From Prolixibacteraceae bacterium (lineage in GTDB: Bacteria; Bacteroidota; Bacteroidia; Bacteroidales; Prolixibacteraceae), in the NCBI GenBank assembly GCA_025355875.1, contig JANXYV010000067.1, forward strand, positions 1 to 39,272: a stretch of DNA of 39,272 bases. The letters are read 5' to 3'. Below the pieces are notes generated by a model. The model saw only the letters and a list, made by a program, of their open reading frames with translations. It made no database searches and had not been told where the DNA came from. Of the stretch, positions 25,538-33,510 are shown piece after piece. How positions within the stretch are numbered: the first letter of the stretch is position 1; each line of letters opens with the position of its first letter. Position numbers and translations under genes: made by a program.

Positions 25538-26512
25538 ATGAGAAACATGAAAACGACAATTAAAGCTATCCTGGTTATCACCACCATCGCATTTTTTGGC
25601 TGCAATAAATCGGACAATCCCTCCGGAGTTGATAATTCTATCACTGATTTGACTGCGCCGCAATTAAAATCAGCTTCACTTGCAGTGAACGATATTGCGG
25701 TTGAAAGCACTGCCGCTGACGTAAATTTTGAGAGCGATTTTTATTCGGATTACGCTGAAGTACTGCGCCATCTTGCCCAAATCAAAGGCGGAAAAGGAAA
25801 TTTGCTTGCTGGTCAGGGTTACTTCCATTATGAAAAAGGTCAACTGCCCGCAGTTTCAATTACTAATGGAGCTGGGACTGGGTATCCGATGACCATTGTG
25901 GTCGATTATGGCACCGGAATCAAAACAAAAAAGGGTAAGGTGATTTCAGGAAAGGTAACAGTTGAACTTTCAGGACCAAAAAACACCGATGGAAGCATAC
26001 GCACGGTTACTTATACTGATTGTGCTATTGATACCGTCAAAATCAATGGAGTCAGCACCGAAACATTTAACGGCGTTGATTTAGTATCCCGAAAAATCAC
26101 CTCGGTGAGCAATGTCACTTTCGCTTTGGCAAATGGAACTGTTCTTGGTTGGGTTGGAAACAATATTCGTGAATGGATCAAAGGATTAGATACTCCGAAA
26201 GAAGATGACGACGATATGATCCAAATTACTGGCAGGATTGATGTTACAAGTAATCAGGTCACCGACAACTATGCACGGGTAATTGCCAAACCATTGATCA
26301 GACTAGGAGACTGCAAATATCCGGTCGAAGGAACTATCGAGTTTCAAAAGGATAATGTGGCTTTTTCTACCGTGGATTATGGAGATGGTACCTGTGATAA
26401 TCTGGCTACTCTTACCACCAATGGGGCCACCGTTGATATCGTTTTAAAAGATCAAGGTATGCCAAAGGCAAAAACGGAAGGAAAACACAAAGGCCAAAAG
26501 AAAAACCATTAG
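25538..26512 (+). CDS. Conserved Bacteroidota lipoprotein of unknown function
   Basis: The 324-residue product begins with a lipoprotein signal (ILVITTIAFFGC, Cys at 22 from the first Met; an alternative ATG at 25547 is equally good). It resembles a family of Bacteroidota lipoproteins I recognise only by pattern: MTIVVDYGTGIKTKKGKVISG, then GSIRTVTYTDCAIDTVKINGV, and near the end GDCKYPVEGTIEF with VDYGDGTCDNLATL. These look like beta-rich domains and carry no enzyme motif. The end is charged (KTEGKHKGQKKNH). A strong terminator at 26586 separates it from the sigma-factor operon, so it is its own unit. A link to that operon, as a regulated target or partner, is only suggested by position. Confidence 0.75.
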   Translation: MRNMKTTIKAILVITTIAFFGCNKSDNPSGVDNSITDLTAPQLKSASLAVNDIAVESTAADVNFESDFYSDYAEVLRHLAQIKGGKGNLLAGQGYFHYEKGQLPAVSITNGAGTGYPMTIVVDYGTGIKTKKGKVISGKVTVELSGPKNTDGSIRTVTYTDCAIDTVKINGVSTETFNGVDLVSRKITSVSNVTFALANGTVLGWVGNNIREWIKGLDTPKEDDDDMIQITGRIDVTSNQVTDNYARVIAKPLIRLGDCKYPVEGTIEFQKDNVAFSTVDYGDGTCDNLATLTTNGATVDIVLKDQGMPKAKTEGKHKGQKKNH

Positions 26513-26585
26513 AATAAGTTATTTGGATGGTAGATTTGTGTGGAAACAAACGGCTCAACTAAATCATATCAATCAATCAAATCGG

Positions 26586-26613
26586 AAAAGAGCCGCAATC
26601 TGCGGCTCTTTTT
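26586..26613 (+). terminator. Rho-independent terminator of the lipoprotein gene
   Basis: AAAAGAGCCGCA and TGCGGCTCTTTT form a perfect 12-bp stem with the loop ATC, ending in a run of T. It lies 74 nt after the lipoprotein stop and just before the sigma-factor gene. The A-tract before it means it could also work on the other strand. Confidence 0.9.
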
Positions 26614-26617
26614 AAAC

Positions 26618-26647
26618 TTTCAAATTAGAACTTTTCATCTATCTTTA
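26618..26647 (+). promoter_or_regulatory. Candidate promoter of the sigma/FecR/receptor operon
   Basis: TTTC at 26618-26621, 18 bases, then TATCTTTA at 26640-26647 match the Bacteroidota consensus with one mismatch in each box. The predicted start point is about 18 nt before the TTG start of the sigma factor. It sits directly behind the terminator. Confidence 0.35.
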
Positions 26648-26670
26648 CAGACGGTGAAAACGTTGAAACA

Positions 26671-27225
26671 TTGAAAAAAGAAGAATTCAAAACCTTGTTC
26701 GACAGCTATTTCGAGGATGTAAGAAGATATTTGATCTACCGCTCGGGAAACGAAGAAATAGCTACCGATATTGCCCAGGATACTTTTCTCAGGATATGGG
26801 AAAAGCAGATGCTGATTGATCCAAAAACCGCAAAAGGTCTTCTCATTAAAATCGCAGGTGATTTATACGTTTCCCATTACAGAAAAGAAAAAGTTGCCTT
26901 TAATTTCTTTACCACATTTCAACCCAATCATAAAAGTACGACTCCGGAAGATGAAATCTACTTTCAGGAACTCCAATCAGCCTATGATGCAGCTTTAAAA
27001 TCGATGCCTGAAAAGCAACGAACCGTATTCCTGATGAACAGGATTGACGAATTGAAATACAAAGATATTGCCGATCAATTGGAAATCAGCGTAAAAGCCA
27101 TTGAAAAGCGGATGAGCCAGGCACTCGACCATTTGAAAACACATTTAAAAGACAAAATATCGGGCTTGATTTTATTCTTCCTGGGGTTTCGTTTAAACCG
27201 GAACAAAACTGAATATACCAAGTGA
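26671..27225 (+). CDS. ECF-family RNA polymerase sigma factor
   Basis: The 184-residue protein has region 2 (FEDVRRYLIYRSGNEEIATD, then IAQDTFLRIWEK) at residues 13-50 and region 4 (SMPEKQRTVFLMNRIDELKY, then KDIADQLEISVKAIEKRMSQ) at 112-155. It starts with TTG at 26671; there is no in-frame ATG between the stop at 26626 and this point, and MKKEEFKTLFDSYF fits the family start. It would direct polymerase to a small regulon once released from the FecR anti-sigma encoded next. Genes overlap (GTGA at 27222-27225). The C-terminal tail is hydrophobic then basic (GLILFFLGFRLNRNK). Confidence 0.93.
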   Translation: MKKEEFKTLFDSYFEDVRRYLIYRSGNEEIATDIAQDTFLRIWEKQMLIDPKTAKGLLIKIAGDLYVSHYRKEKVAFNFFTTFQPNHKSTTPEDEIYFQELQSAYDAALKSMPEKQRTVFLMNRIDELKYKDIADQLEISVKAIEKRMSQALDHLKTHLKDKISGLILFFLGFRLNRNKTEYTK

Positions 27226-28094
27226 AAGAGAATACGGAACATATGGAACTGAGTGCAATCGACCAGCAAAGCAGAACGTTTTTCTCTGGAGGCAAATTCT
27301 CCTGGTCGAGGAGTCAGGCAGATATTTGGTTAGCTCTCGAAGCGAAGGTTGACGCTCAGCCTGCCGGGCGTTCCTTAAGATTCAGTTTTAACTTTTCGAA
27401 AATTGCAGTGGCTGCAAGTATTCTGATTTTCTTCAGTGTCGTTGGTTTTCTCCGTTATTATTCCATCAAGGTCGAAACTTCAGCCGGTCAGCATCAGTTG
27501 GCTGAACTGCCCGATCATTCAAAAGCAGAGCTGAACGCCGACAGCAAAATTACCTATTATCCATATTGGTGGCGGGTCAGCCGAATCGTCAAACTGGAAG
27601 GCGAAGCATTTTTTGAGGTTGAAAAAGGCAGGAAATTCACCGTGAATTCAACCAAAGGGACTACTCAGGTTTTAGGAACTACGTTCAACATTCTCAGCCG
27701 TGATGAGGTATATAAGGTAACTTGTATTTCAGGAAGTGTAAAAGTCAAATCTGAAAAAGGTTCCGAAGTAATCCTGAGCCCAAATAGCAAAGCTGAGATC
27801 GATAACAAAGGAAAAATTAATGTTCTAACAGGTATTGAAACTTATCCTGAAATTTCGTGGAAGAAGAATATCTTTCTATTTACGGCCACTCATTTGCAGA
27901 AGGTGTTTTACGAAATCGAAAGACAATATGGTGTGAAGATTGAAGCTCCGGTCGACAATTCGATCCTTTATACCGGAAATTTCTCCAGAGATAAGAATGT
28001 GGAAGAGACCTTGAATTATATATGTCCGGCACTCGGTTTAAAATATATCCGCAAATCGAACGTTCAGTATATAATCATGCGGGAGAATGAATGA
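27222..28094 (+). CDS. FecR-family anti-sigma factor
   Basis: The 290-residue protein has a short cytoplasmic part with FSWSRSQADIWLALE, one transmembrane helix (about 61-80), a periplasmic FecR domain (VKLEGEAFFEVEKGRKFTVN, then GTTFNILS and VTCISGSVKV) and a C-terminal DUF4974 domain (HLQKVFYEIERQYGVKIEAP). FecR binds the ECF sigma in the cytoplasm and the STN domain of the receptor in the periplasm. The GTG at 27222 overlaps the sigma stop. An ATG at 27243 is the alternative. The end overlaps the receptor start by 4 nt. Confidence 0.93.
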   Translation: MKENTEHMELSAIDQQSRTFFSGGKFSWSRSQADIWLALEAKVDAQPAGRSLRFSFNFSKIAVAASILIFFSVVGFLRYYSIKVETSAGQHQLAELPDHSKAELNADSKITYYPYWWRVSRIVKLEGEAFFEVEKGRKFTVNSTKGTTQVLGTTFNILSRDEVYKVTCISGSVKVKSEKGSEVILSPNSKAEIDNKGKINVLTGIETYPEISWKKNIFLFTATHLQKVFYEIERQYGVKIEAPVDNSILYTGNFSRDKNVEETLNYICPALGLKYIRKSNVQYIIMRENE

Positions 28095-30712
28095 GCAGGC
28101 GAATTAAGATACTAGTCTTTTTTACAGCGTTTTCAATTCTTGGATTGGCGCAAACCAAACCCATCCGGATTGAAGCCAATAACCAACCTCTGAGTGCAAT
28201 CCTGCTTCAATTGCGCAACCAGTATGAATTTCAGTTCTCATACAACGAGAGACAGTTGTCGCAATATAAAATCACCATTTCAAAAACCTTTTCCTCGCAG
28301 GATGAAGCCATGCAGTATCTGCTCAAGGATCTTCCCCTGCACCTTAAAACCATGGACCATGTGTACATTATCATTCCGGATAAAAAGAAAAAGAAAACGG
28401 AGGATGGAAAAATCCTGACTCAGATTGCCGGACAAATTGTGGAAGCCGGTTCGTATGAGCCTCTGCCTTTTTCGTCGGTCATGATTAACAATCATCCGAT
28501 GATTGCTGATGTGACCGGCAACTTTAATTTTACCACAATGGCTGATAGCGCGTACCGGGTCCGCATTTCGCATTTAGGTTATTATGTATATGATACACTG
28601 GTGTATGCCGGCATTGATCAGCAGTTTAGACTTGTTCCAAACTCGGTAAAACTTCCGGAGATCACTGCAAAACACAATTTGGTAGAAAACGCCACCATCG
28701 TGGGTGAAAGCACGGGTAAAATATCCATCAACCATTACATCGCCCGTTTTATGCCGGGACAAGGCGATAATTCGGTATTCAATATGGTTCGTCTCATGCC
28801 GGGTGTTCAGGCTGCTGGTGAACAGTCGAACGATTTGCTCATTTGGGGCAGTTATGAGGGACAAAGCCTGATTACTTTGGATGAATTTACGCTTTTCGGA
28901 TTAAAGAATTACAGCGATAACATCAGTGTAGCCAATCCGTTCCTGGTTAAGAAGATCGAAATCTATAAAGGAGCTTTCGATGCAAGGTTTGGCAACCGGG
29001 TTGGCGGAATAATTAATATGATCGGAAAAAACGGAAATGTGACAAAGCCGGTTTTCAGCCTGAATATCAGTAATACTACGCTCAACGGAATGGCTGAAAT
29101 CCCATTGTTCAAAAGGTCGTCGCTGCTTCTGGCTTACCGGCAAACCTTTTACAACCTGTACAATTCAGGTGACTTCAATATTTTTGCTCCAACCAAACCT
29201 GTTCCTAAAAATCAGGGCAAAGCGGCACAGCTTAAGAATATCAACTTCGACCTGAATGTTTACCCCGACGATTACCGGTTTAACGACCTGAACCTGAAAT
29301 ATACCTGGAACTTTGATAATGGCGACCAGTTTTATGTGAGTTTGTATGGCGGGAGCGACCATTTTAGTCTGGCCACCGATGCCATTGTCACCCGCGAAGT
29401 AAAAGGAAAACGCAACACACGAACCATCACTGATTTGTCGGTAAATTTGATGAACAACGAAGATAACAGGCAACGGGGCGGATCAGTCTTTTACCATAAA
29501 ACCTGGAGTAGCCAGCTGGTTTCGAAGTTTGTGCTCACCCATTCCGACTTTTCCAAGCAATTATCCGAACAGGTTGAGTCTGTAAACAAGGCCAATGCGA
29601 GTATTTACAGTCAGGATCGGGTCAAAACCGGAAACACCGCGAATGAGAATTCGATACGGATCGAAAATGAACTCAATTTGTTAAACGGTCAAAAACTCGA
29701 ATTTGGCTGTGGATTTTATAACAACGAGGCAGGCATTTCTACAAGAATAAATTTGCGTGACACCTTATCGATTGATAGCCTGAACTCATTCAGGAATGAT
29801 CGGGCTTTTGCCTATGCACAGCTTGATTTGCCTCTTGCCGAACGATTGATTCTGACTGCCGGTGCCCGAATCAACATGACGGTACCAAATGCCGATTTCT
29901 ATTTCGAACCTAGGCTGAGTGCGGGCTACCAGGTAAATGAACAATTGAAACTGAATGCCAGCTTCGGACGATTCCATCAGTTTATGTCAAAGATTGCCAG
30001 TGTTGACAAGGATCTGAACTACACCTACCTTTGGGTTACCAGTAACGAGCATATTCCGGTGCAGGATGCCACACAAACTGCGGTCGGTATTAATTATTTC
30101 CGGAACAATTTTACCTTCAACGTGGAAGCCTACTACAAATTTACACAGCATCTTACTGAACGGAAATTCGAAAGCCGGACTGTCGGACACAAGGTCGTTG
30201 ACGGATACTTCCCGTATTTTGGCGATGCAAAATCATATGGACTCGATTTTTTCGCTAAAAAGGATTTTGGGAACCATTCAGTTTGGGCTTCCTATACCTT
30301 AAGCCATGCATTGGAAAGTCTGGCGCCATTGAATAAAAAATTACCCGATTTTACACCGGCACCTCAGGATCAGTTGCACGAATTAAAGCTTGCGGCCATA
30401 TTCAATTTCGGGCATTTTTATCTTTCTTCGGATTATGTCTATGGCTCAGGACTTCAAATCCTGAAGGAAGTATTTAAGGATGAAAACACGGATGTTTCAT
30501 ACAGCAGAGTTGATGCAGCGGTAACGTATAAGTTTACACCAAGACGGGTTTCAGGAGAAGTTGGACTCTCCGTCATGAATCTGTTTGATACACAAAACCT
30601 GAAATATGCCAACCTGAAAACCATTATGTTGTCGCCCGAATTTGGCAGTATTCGGGTTTATTCCAATGCGGTGGCATTCACGCCCATAGCATTTCTGAAG
30701 CTGGTATTTTAA
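28091..30712 (+). CDS. STN-containing TonB-dependent outer membrane receptor
   Basis: The 873-residue protein has a signal peptide (ILVFFTAFSILGLAQ), an STN signalling domain (residues about 20-110), a carboxypeptidase-like regulatory domain (about 112-190), a plug (PGVQAAGEQSNDLLIWG, DARFGNRVGGIINMIG) and a beta-barrel ending in LKLVF with a terminal Phe. It imports a ligand in a TonB-dependent way and signals to FecR. No SusD gene is adjacent, so this is more like a FecA-type uptake-and-signal receptor than a polysaccharide locus. The ligand is unknown. The ATGA overlap at 28091 couples it to FecR. Only 3 nt separate its stop from the convergent aldolase gene. Confidence 0.93.
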   Translation: MSRRIKILVFFTAFSILGLAQTKPIRIEANNQPLSAILLQLRNQYEFQFSYNERQLSQYKITISKTFSSQDEAMQYLLKDLPLHLKTMDHVYIIIPDKKKKKTEDGKILTQIAGQIVEAGSYEPLPFSSVMINNHPMIADVTGNFNFTTMADSAYRVRISHLGYYVYDTLVYAGIDQQFRLVPNSVKLPEITAKHNLVENATIVGESTGKISINHYIARFMPGQGDNSVFNMVRLMPGVQAAGEQSNDLLIWGSYEGQSLITLDEFTLFGLKNYSDNISVANPFLVKKIEIYKGAFDARFGNRVGGIINMIGKNGNVTKPVFSLNISNTTLNGMAEIPLFKRSSLLLAYRQTFYNLYNSGDFNIFAPTKPVPKNQGKAAQLKNINFDLNVYPDDYRFNDLNLKYTWNFDNGDQFYVSLYGGSDHFSLATDAIVTREVKGKRNTRTITDLSVNLMNNEDNRQRGGSVFYHKTWSSQLVSKFVLTHSDFSKQLSEQVESVNKANASIYSQDRVKTGNTANENSIRIENELNLLNGQKLEFGCGFYNNEAGISTRINLRDTLSIDSLNSFRNDRAFAYAQLDLPLAERLILTAGARINMTVPNADFYFEPRLSAGYQVNEQLKLNASFGRFHQFMSKIASVDKDLNYTYLWVTSNEHIPVQDATQTAVGINYFRNNFTFNVEAYYKFTQHLTERKFESRTVGHKVVDGYFPYFGDAKSYGLDFFAKKDFGNHSVWASYTLSHALESLAPLNKKLPDFTPAPQDQLHELKLAAIFNFGHFYLSSDYVYGSGLQILKEVFKDENTDVSYSRVDAAVTYKFTPRRVSGEVGLSVMNLFDTQNLKYANLKTIMLSPEFGSIRVYSNAVAFTPIAFLKLVF

Positions 30713-30715
30713 TTG

Positions 30716-31666
30716 TTATTCAAGCAATTCGTAATCGTGCATTTCCTTCATAAACGAAACAAAATCGTCTTTCCGTTCCGAATCCATCCAGGCCATGGCG
30801 CTGCGCGGATGTTCGTTTAAGGCTCCGGTAATCAGGTAGGGGACATGGTAACCCCAATCGATTTTTCGATCCCAGGGCAGAACCTGTTCCTGAATGACTT
30901 TCAGTAACGGCAACAACCGGTATTTTGGATTTTTCAGGAAAGCAATCAGAATTTCGACCGGACAATTGCCTGCGCCACGGCCCATTCCCAGCAAAGTTGC
31001 GTCGAGATATGTAGCTCCGCCCATGAGTGCAGTGATGGTATTCGACATGGCCAGCTGCATATTGTTATGTGCATGGATTCCAATCTCTTTTCCCGGAAGT
31101 GCTTCCTGATATTTTTTAAGGAGGTGTTGAGTGGTTTCGCAATACATACTGCCAAAACTGTCGACCAGATAGATGATCGGAACCCTTGATTTGGCGCAGT
31201 CCATGAGAGCTTCATCCAAATCGCGTTCGTTCACTTTCGAAACTGCCATCAGGTTAATGGTAGCTTCATAACCTTTATCCATGCAGTGATGAGCCAGTTC
31301 AACGGCTTTATCCATTTGATGAACATAACATGCAATCCGCATCATGTCGATCACGCTGTCAGAGGCATTTGGAATATCATCAAAATCAATGCGGCCAATG
31401 TCAGCCAATGCAGATAATTTCAGTTTTGTATTATTGTCACCGACAATTCTCCTCAAATCCTCTTCGGCACAAAATTTCCATGGCCCTACTTCCTTTCGGC
31501 TAAAGGCTTTTTCGCTGCTTTTATAACCAATTTCCATGTAGTCGACTCCGGCTTCGACACAGGCATCGTATACACTTTTTACAAATTCGTCGCTGAACTG
31601 CCATTTGTTCATTAACCCGCCATCGCGCACCGTGCAATCAACTACTTTAATATCTTTATTATACAT
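30716..31666 (-). CDS. DRE-TIM (HMGL-like) aldolase-family protein
   Basis: The 316-residue protein shows the DRE-TIM start motif VVDCTVRDGGLMNKW (R14 and D15 as catalytic and metal-binding) and the metal ligand pair in GIHAHNNMQLA (H198, H200), followed by DATLLGMGRGAGNCP. The family includes HMG-CoA lyase, isopropylmalate synthase and 4-hydroxy-2-oxovalerate aldolase. Members with the CT-RDGG start are often labelled aldolase catalytic domain protein with no known substrate. It has no LeuA-type C-terminal regulatory domain. It lies 21 nt after the PchB-like gene, in one operon. Confidence 0.88.
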   Translation of the reverse strand: MYNKDIKVVDCTVRDGGLMNKWQFSDEFVKSVYDACVEAGVDYMEIGYKSSEKAFSRKEVGPWKFCAEEDLRRIVGDNNTKLKLSALADIGRIDFDDIPNASDSVIDMMRIACYVHQMDKAVELAHHCMDKGYEATINLMAVSKVNERDLDEALMDCAKSRVPIIYLVDSFGSMYCETTQHLLKKYQEALPGKEIGIHAHNNMQLAMSNTITALMGGATYLDATLLGMGRGAGNCPVEILIAFLKNPKYRLLPLLKVIQEQVLPWDRKIDWGYHVPYLITGALNEHPRSAMAWMDSERKDDFVSFMKEMHDYELLE

Positions 31667-31687
31667 CCGTAACTATTTTTTATTGGT

Positions 31688-31996
31688 TTAAATTCTGATC
31701 TTCTCTTCACCCCTAAATAATTCCATTTCCCTCTTAACGTTCCAGTTTATCAGGGTTTTGTATATTTCTTCAAACAAGTCGGGGTTCAGCCTATATTTTT
31801 CGGCCCATTCCCTTCTATTCCGAAAGATCTCTTGCTGACGCTCCCTGGCAACAATTTCATCCTGGTCTGATTTGAATTTGACTATCTCGTTCACATACTC
31901 CATTCGCAAGGCAAATGATGCAATAATCTGGTAATCAATTTCATCAATGCAATTTCTGATGTCCAGAATGTCAGTGCATTCTTCAGCTTTCTTCAT
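31688..31996 (-). CDS. PchB-like chorismate mutase-fold enzyme (possible isochorismate-pyruvate lyase)
   Basis: The 102-residue protein aligns without gaps to the PchB sequence as I recall it: ECTDILDIRNCIDEID, FALRMEYVNEIVKFK, then REWAEKYRLNP. R14, R31 and K42, all active-site residues of PchB, are in the same positions, while Q90 is Glu here. PchB makes salicylate and pyruvate from isochorismate and has weak chorismate mutase activity. An AroQ-type chorismate mutase is the alternative. No isochorismate synthase gene is in view. It is first in an operon with the DRE-TIM aldolase, which is unusual for salicylate synthesis. Confidence 0.78.
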   Translation of the reverse strand: MKKAEECTDILDIRNCIDEIDYQIIASFALRMEYVNEIVKFKSDQDEIVARERQQEIFRNRREWAEKYRLNPDLFEEIYKTLINWNVKREMELFRGEEKIRI

Positions 31997-32012
31997 TAGT
32001 TAAATTTTGTGG

Positions 32013-32020
32013 CAAAAATA
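32013..32020 (-). promoter_or_regulatory. Candidate -7 box of the PchB-like/aldolase operon
   Basis: The minus strand reads TATTTTTG, a full -7 match 16 nt before the ATG of the PchB-like gene. No -33 TTTG is found at normal spacing, so this is tentative. Confidence 0.35.
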
Positions 32021-32139
32021 ATGATCTAAAGCAAATTATCTACTAATTGTGTTAATTTATAATCAATGACTATGAAAATTGTGATATTTGAAACAGATTC
32101 GCTATAAATATTTACTACTTCAAAATGGACTAAGATTTT

Positions 32140-32217
32140 TCATATACCCCATGCATACGAAAGTTTTACAGCTTTCCGGTTGAACTCGTTGACATACTTT
32201 TTCCGATTTTGTTTCCT
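32140..32217 (-). pseudogene. Possible remnant of an IS3-type OrfA transposase N-terminus
   Basis: A 25-codon stretch on the minus strand reads RKQNRKK followed by YVNEFNRKAVKLSYAWGI and a stop. This resembles the start of IS3-family OrfA proteins (basic residues, then a Y-x-x-EF-x-x-x-AVKL helix). The codon before it is ATC, where an ATG might once have been. There is no recognisable continuation or inverted repeat. The match rests on memory of the family and is short. Confidence 0.4.
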
Positions 32218-32367
32218 GATCGTAAGTTAGTGCTTTATAGCTTAACTCACCATCCTGTCAAATGTAGCAATTCCAAAATTCCGATAGTTCGATATTTGGA
32301 TGATGCGAAAGAAAATGTTCACAATTTCGTGGCATTTACTTCAAAATCGTAAGATCAAACCAAAAGA

Positions 32368-32399
32368 TTTGAACAACTGTTATAAGAATTGTATCTTTG
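32368..32399 (+). promoter_or_regulatory. Full-consensus promoter of the DUF4160-DUF2442 pair
   Basis: TTTG at 32368-32371, 20 bases, then TATCTTTG at 32392-32399 exactly match the Bacteroidota consensus. The transcript would start about 10 nt before the ATG at 32416, leaving almost no leader, which is normal for this phylum. Confidence 0.75.
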
Positions 32400-32415
32400 A
32401 ATAAAATGATCTGAT

Positions 32416-32682
32416 ATGCCAACGATTTCAATGTTTTTTGGAATTATCATCAGGATGTATTATGCACCTAAAGAGCACAATCCGCCTCATGTATATGCCT
32501 ATTTTCAAGAATCAAGGATTACAATACAAATTAAGGATTGTGAAATAATTGAAGGCAAAATGCCAATCCGTCAACTAAGAATGATTCAAGCGTGGATAGA
32601 GATTCGCAGAGATGAATTATTGGCCGATTGGGAATTGTGCCAAAATGGGGAAAAGCCATTTCAAATAGAACCTTTGAAATAA
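32416..32682 (+). CDS. DUF4160 protein
   Basis: The 88-residue protein fits DUF4160: MPTISMFFGIIIRMYYAPKE at the start, HNPPHVYAYF, then a W-ELC-xG ending. DUF4160 genes are nearly always next to DUF2442 genes and the pair is often listed as toxin-antitoxin-like, though the activity has not been clearly shown to my knowledge. It has its own consensus promoter and is followed after 5 nt by the DUF2442 gene. Confidence 0.88.
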   Translation: MPTISMFFGIIIRMYYAPKEHNPPHVYAYFQESRITIQIKDCEIIEGKMPIRQLRMIQAWIEIRRDELLADWELCQNGEKPFQIEPLK

Positions 32683-32687
32683 CGAAT

Positions 32688-32927
32688 ATGTATCTCTCAG
32701 TTAAAGATGTAAAACCACAGGAAAATTATCTTTTACTCCTTACATTCGAAAATGGAGAAAAAAGGCAATTTGATATGAAACCGTATCTTCATCTGGGAAT
32801 ATTTCAGGAATTGAAAGATTTGGAAATGTTCAAAACCGTGAGGACAAGTTTTGATTCCATTGAATGGGCTAACGAAGCTGACCTTGATCCGGAACTTCTG
32901 TATCAGGAAAGTCTAAGAACAGAATAA
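32688..32927 (+). CDS. DUF2442 protein
   Basis: The 79-residue protein (MYLSVKDVKPQENYLLLLTF, then NGEKRQFDMKPYL, FDSIEWANEADLDPELLYQE) is a typical DUF2442 protein. The frame is open further upstream to 32628, but the ATG at 32688, 5 nt after the DUF4160 stop, gives the usual family length. It is presumably the partner of DUF4160. The stop is only 5 nt from the end of the convergent flavoprotein gene. Confidence 0.88.
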   Translation: MYLSVKDVKPQENYLLLLTFENGEKRQFDMKPYLHLGIFQELKDLEMFKTVRTSFDSIEWANEADLDPELLYQESLRTE

Positions 32928-32932
32928 ATAGC

Positions 32933-33505
32933 CTATCCAAGTTTCTTCAACAACCAGGCCATGTTCTCGCCCAATGTTCGCATAGTTCGCATACCTTCCT
33001 CGTCTTTGAGAACATCGCCCGGAGCGCCACCAAAAGCAAAATTCCAATAGCTCGATCCGGGAACGATCATTTGGTTGATCAGGAAGAAATTATTGATTGT
33101 CTCGAAAGCATGCAATGCACCACCACGGCGTTCAACAATTACAGCAGCACCTACTTTCCGGCGGAGTCGGTGTCCATTTGCACGGGTCACATAACCGGAA
33201 ACATCGATCAGGGCCTTCATTTCAGTGGTGATATCGGCAAAATAGACTGGTGAACCCAGAATTATTCCATCGGCAGCGACCATTTTAGCAATCACTTCAT
33301 TCAGGAAGTCGTTTTTGATATGGCAACGACCATCCTGAATTTCACGGCATTTCATGCAGGCGGTGCAACCGTGAACCAATTTTCCACCCAGTTGGATCAA
33401 CTCAGTTTCAATGTCTTCACTTTCCAGTTCCTGAAACACGGTTTTGATCAGGATATCAGTATTTCCATGTCTGCGAGGGCTTCCGTTAATGCCAATGACC
33501 TTCAT
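32933..33505 (-). CDS. Iron-sulfur flavoprotein / NADPH-dependent FMN reductase-like protein
   Basis: The 190-residue flavodoxin-fold protein has the FMN phosphate loop GSPRRHGNT (8-16), GSPVYFADIT (FMN contact), and a cysteine set C47-x2-C50-x2-C53-x7-C61 (HGCTACMKCREIQDGRC) as in iron-sulfur flavoproteins, which would bind a 4Fe-4S cluster. Such proteins transfer electrons to small redox-active compounds; the substrate is unknown. Its ATG is 5 nt after the CotH-protein stop, so it is likely at the end of that transcript. A functional tie to a secreted protein is not obvious. Confidence 0.9.
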   Translation of the reverse strand: MKVIGINGSPRRHGNTDILIKTVFQELESEDIETELIQLGGKLVHGCTACMKCREIQDGRCHIKNDFLNEVIAKMVAADGIILGSPVYFADITTEMKALIDVSGYVTRANGHRLRRKVGAAVIVERRGGALHAFETINNFFLINQMIVPGSSYWNFAFGGAPGDVLKDEEGMRTMRTLGENMAWLLKKLG

Positions 33506-33510
33506 GTTAA

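Larger units (their letters stand above)
31997..32415. other. 419-bp AT-rich divergent intergenic region
   Basis: No intact gene is seen. It holds a -7 box for the PchB-like operon (32013-32020, minus), a possible transposase relic (32140-32217, minus) and a complete promoter for DUF4160 (32368-32399, plus). The rest has many stops in all frames. Confidence 0.7.
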
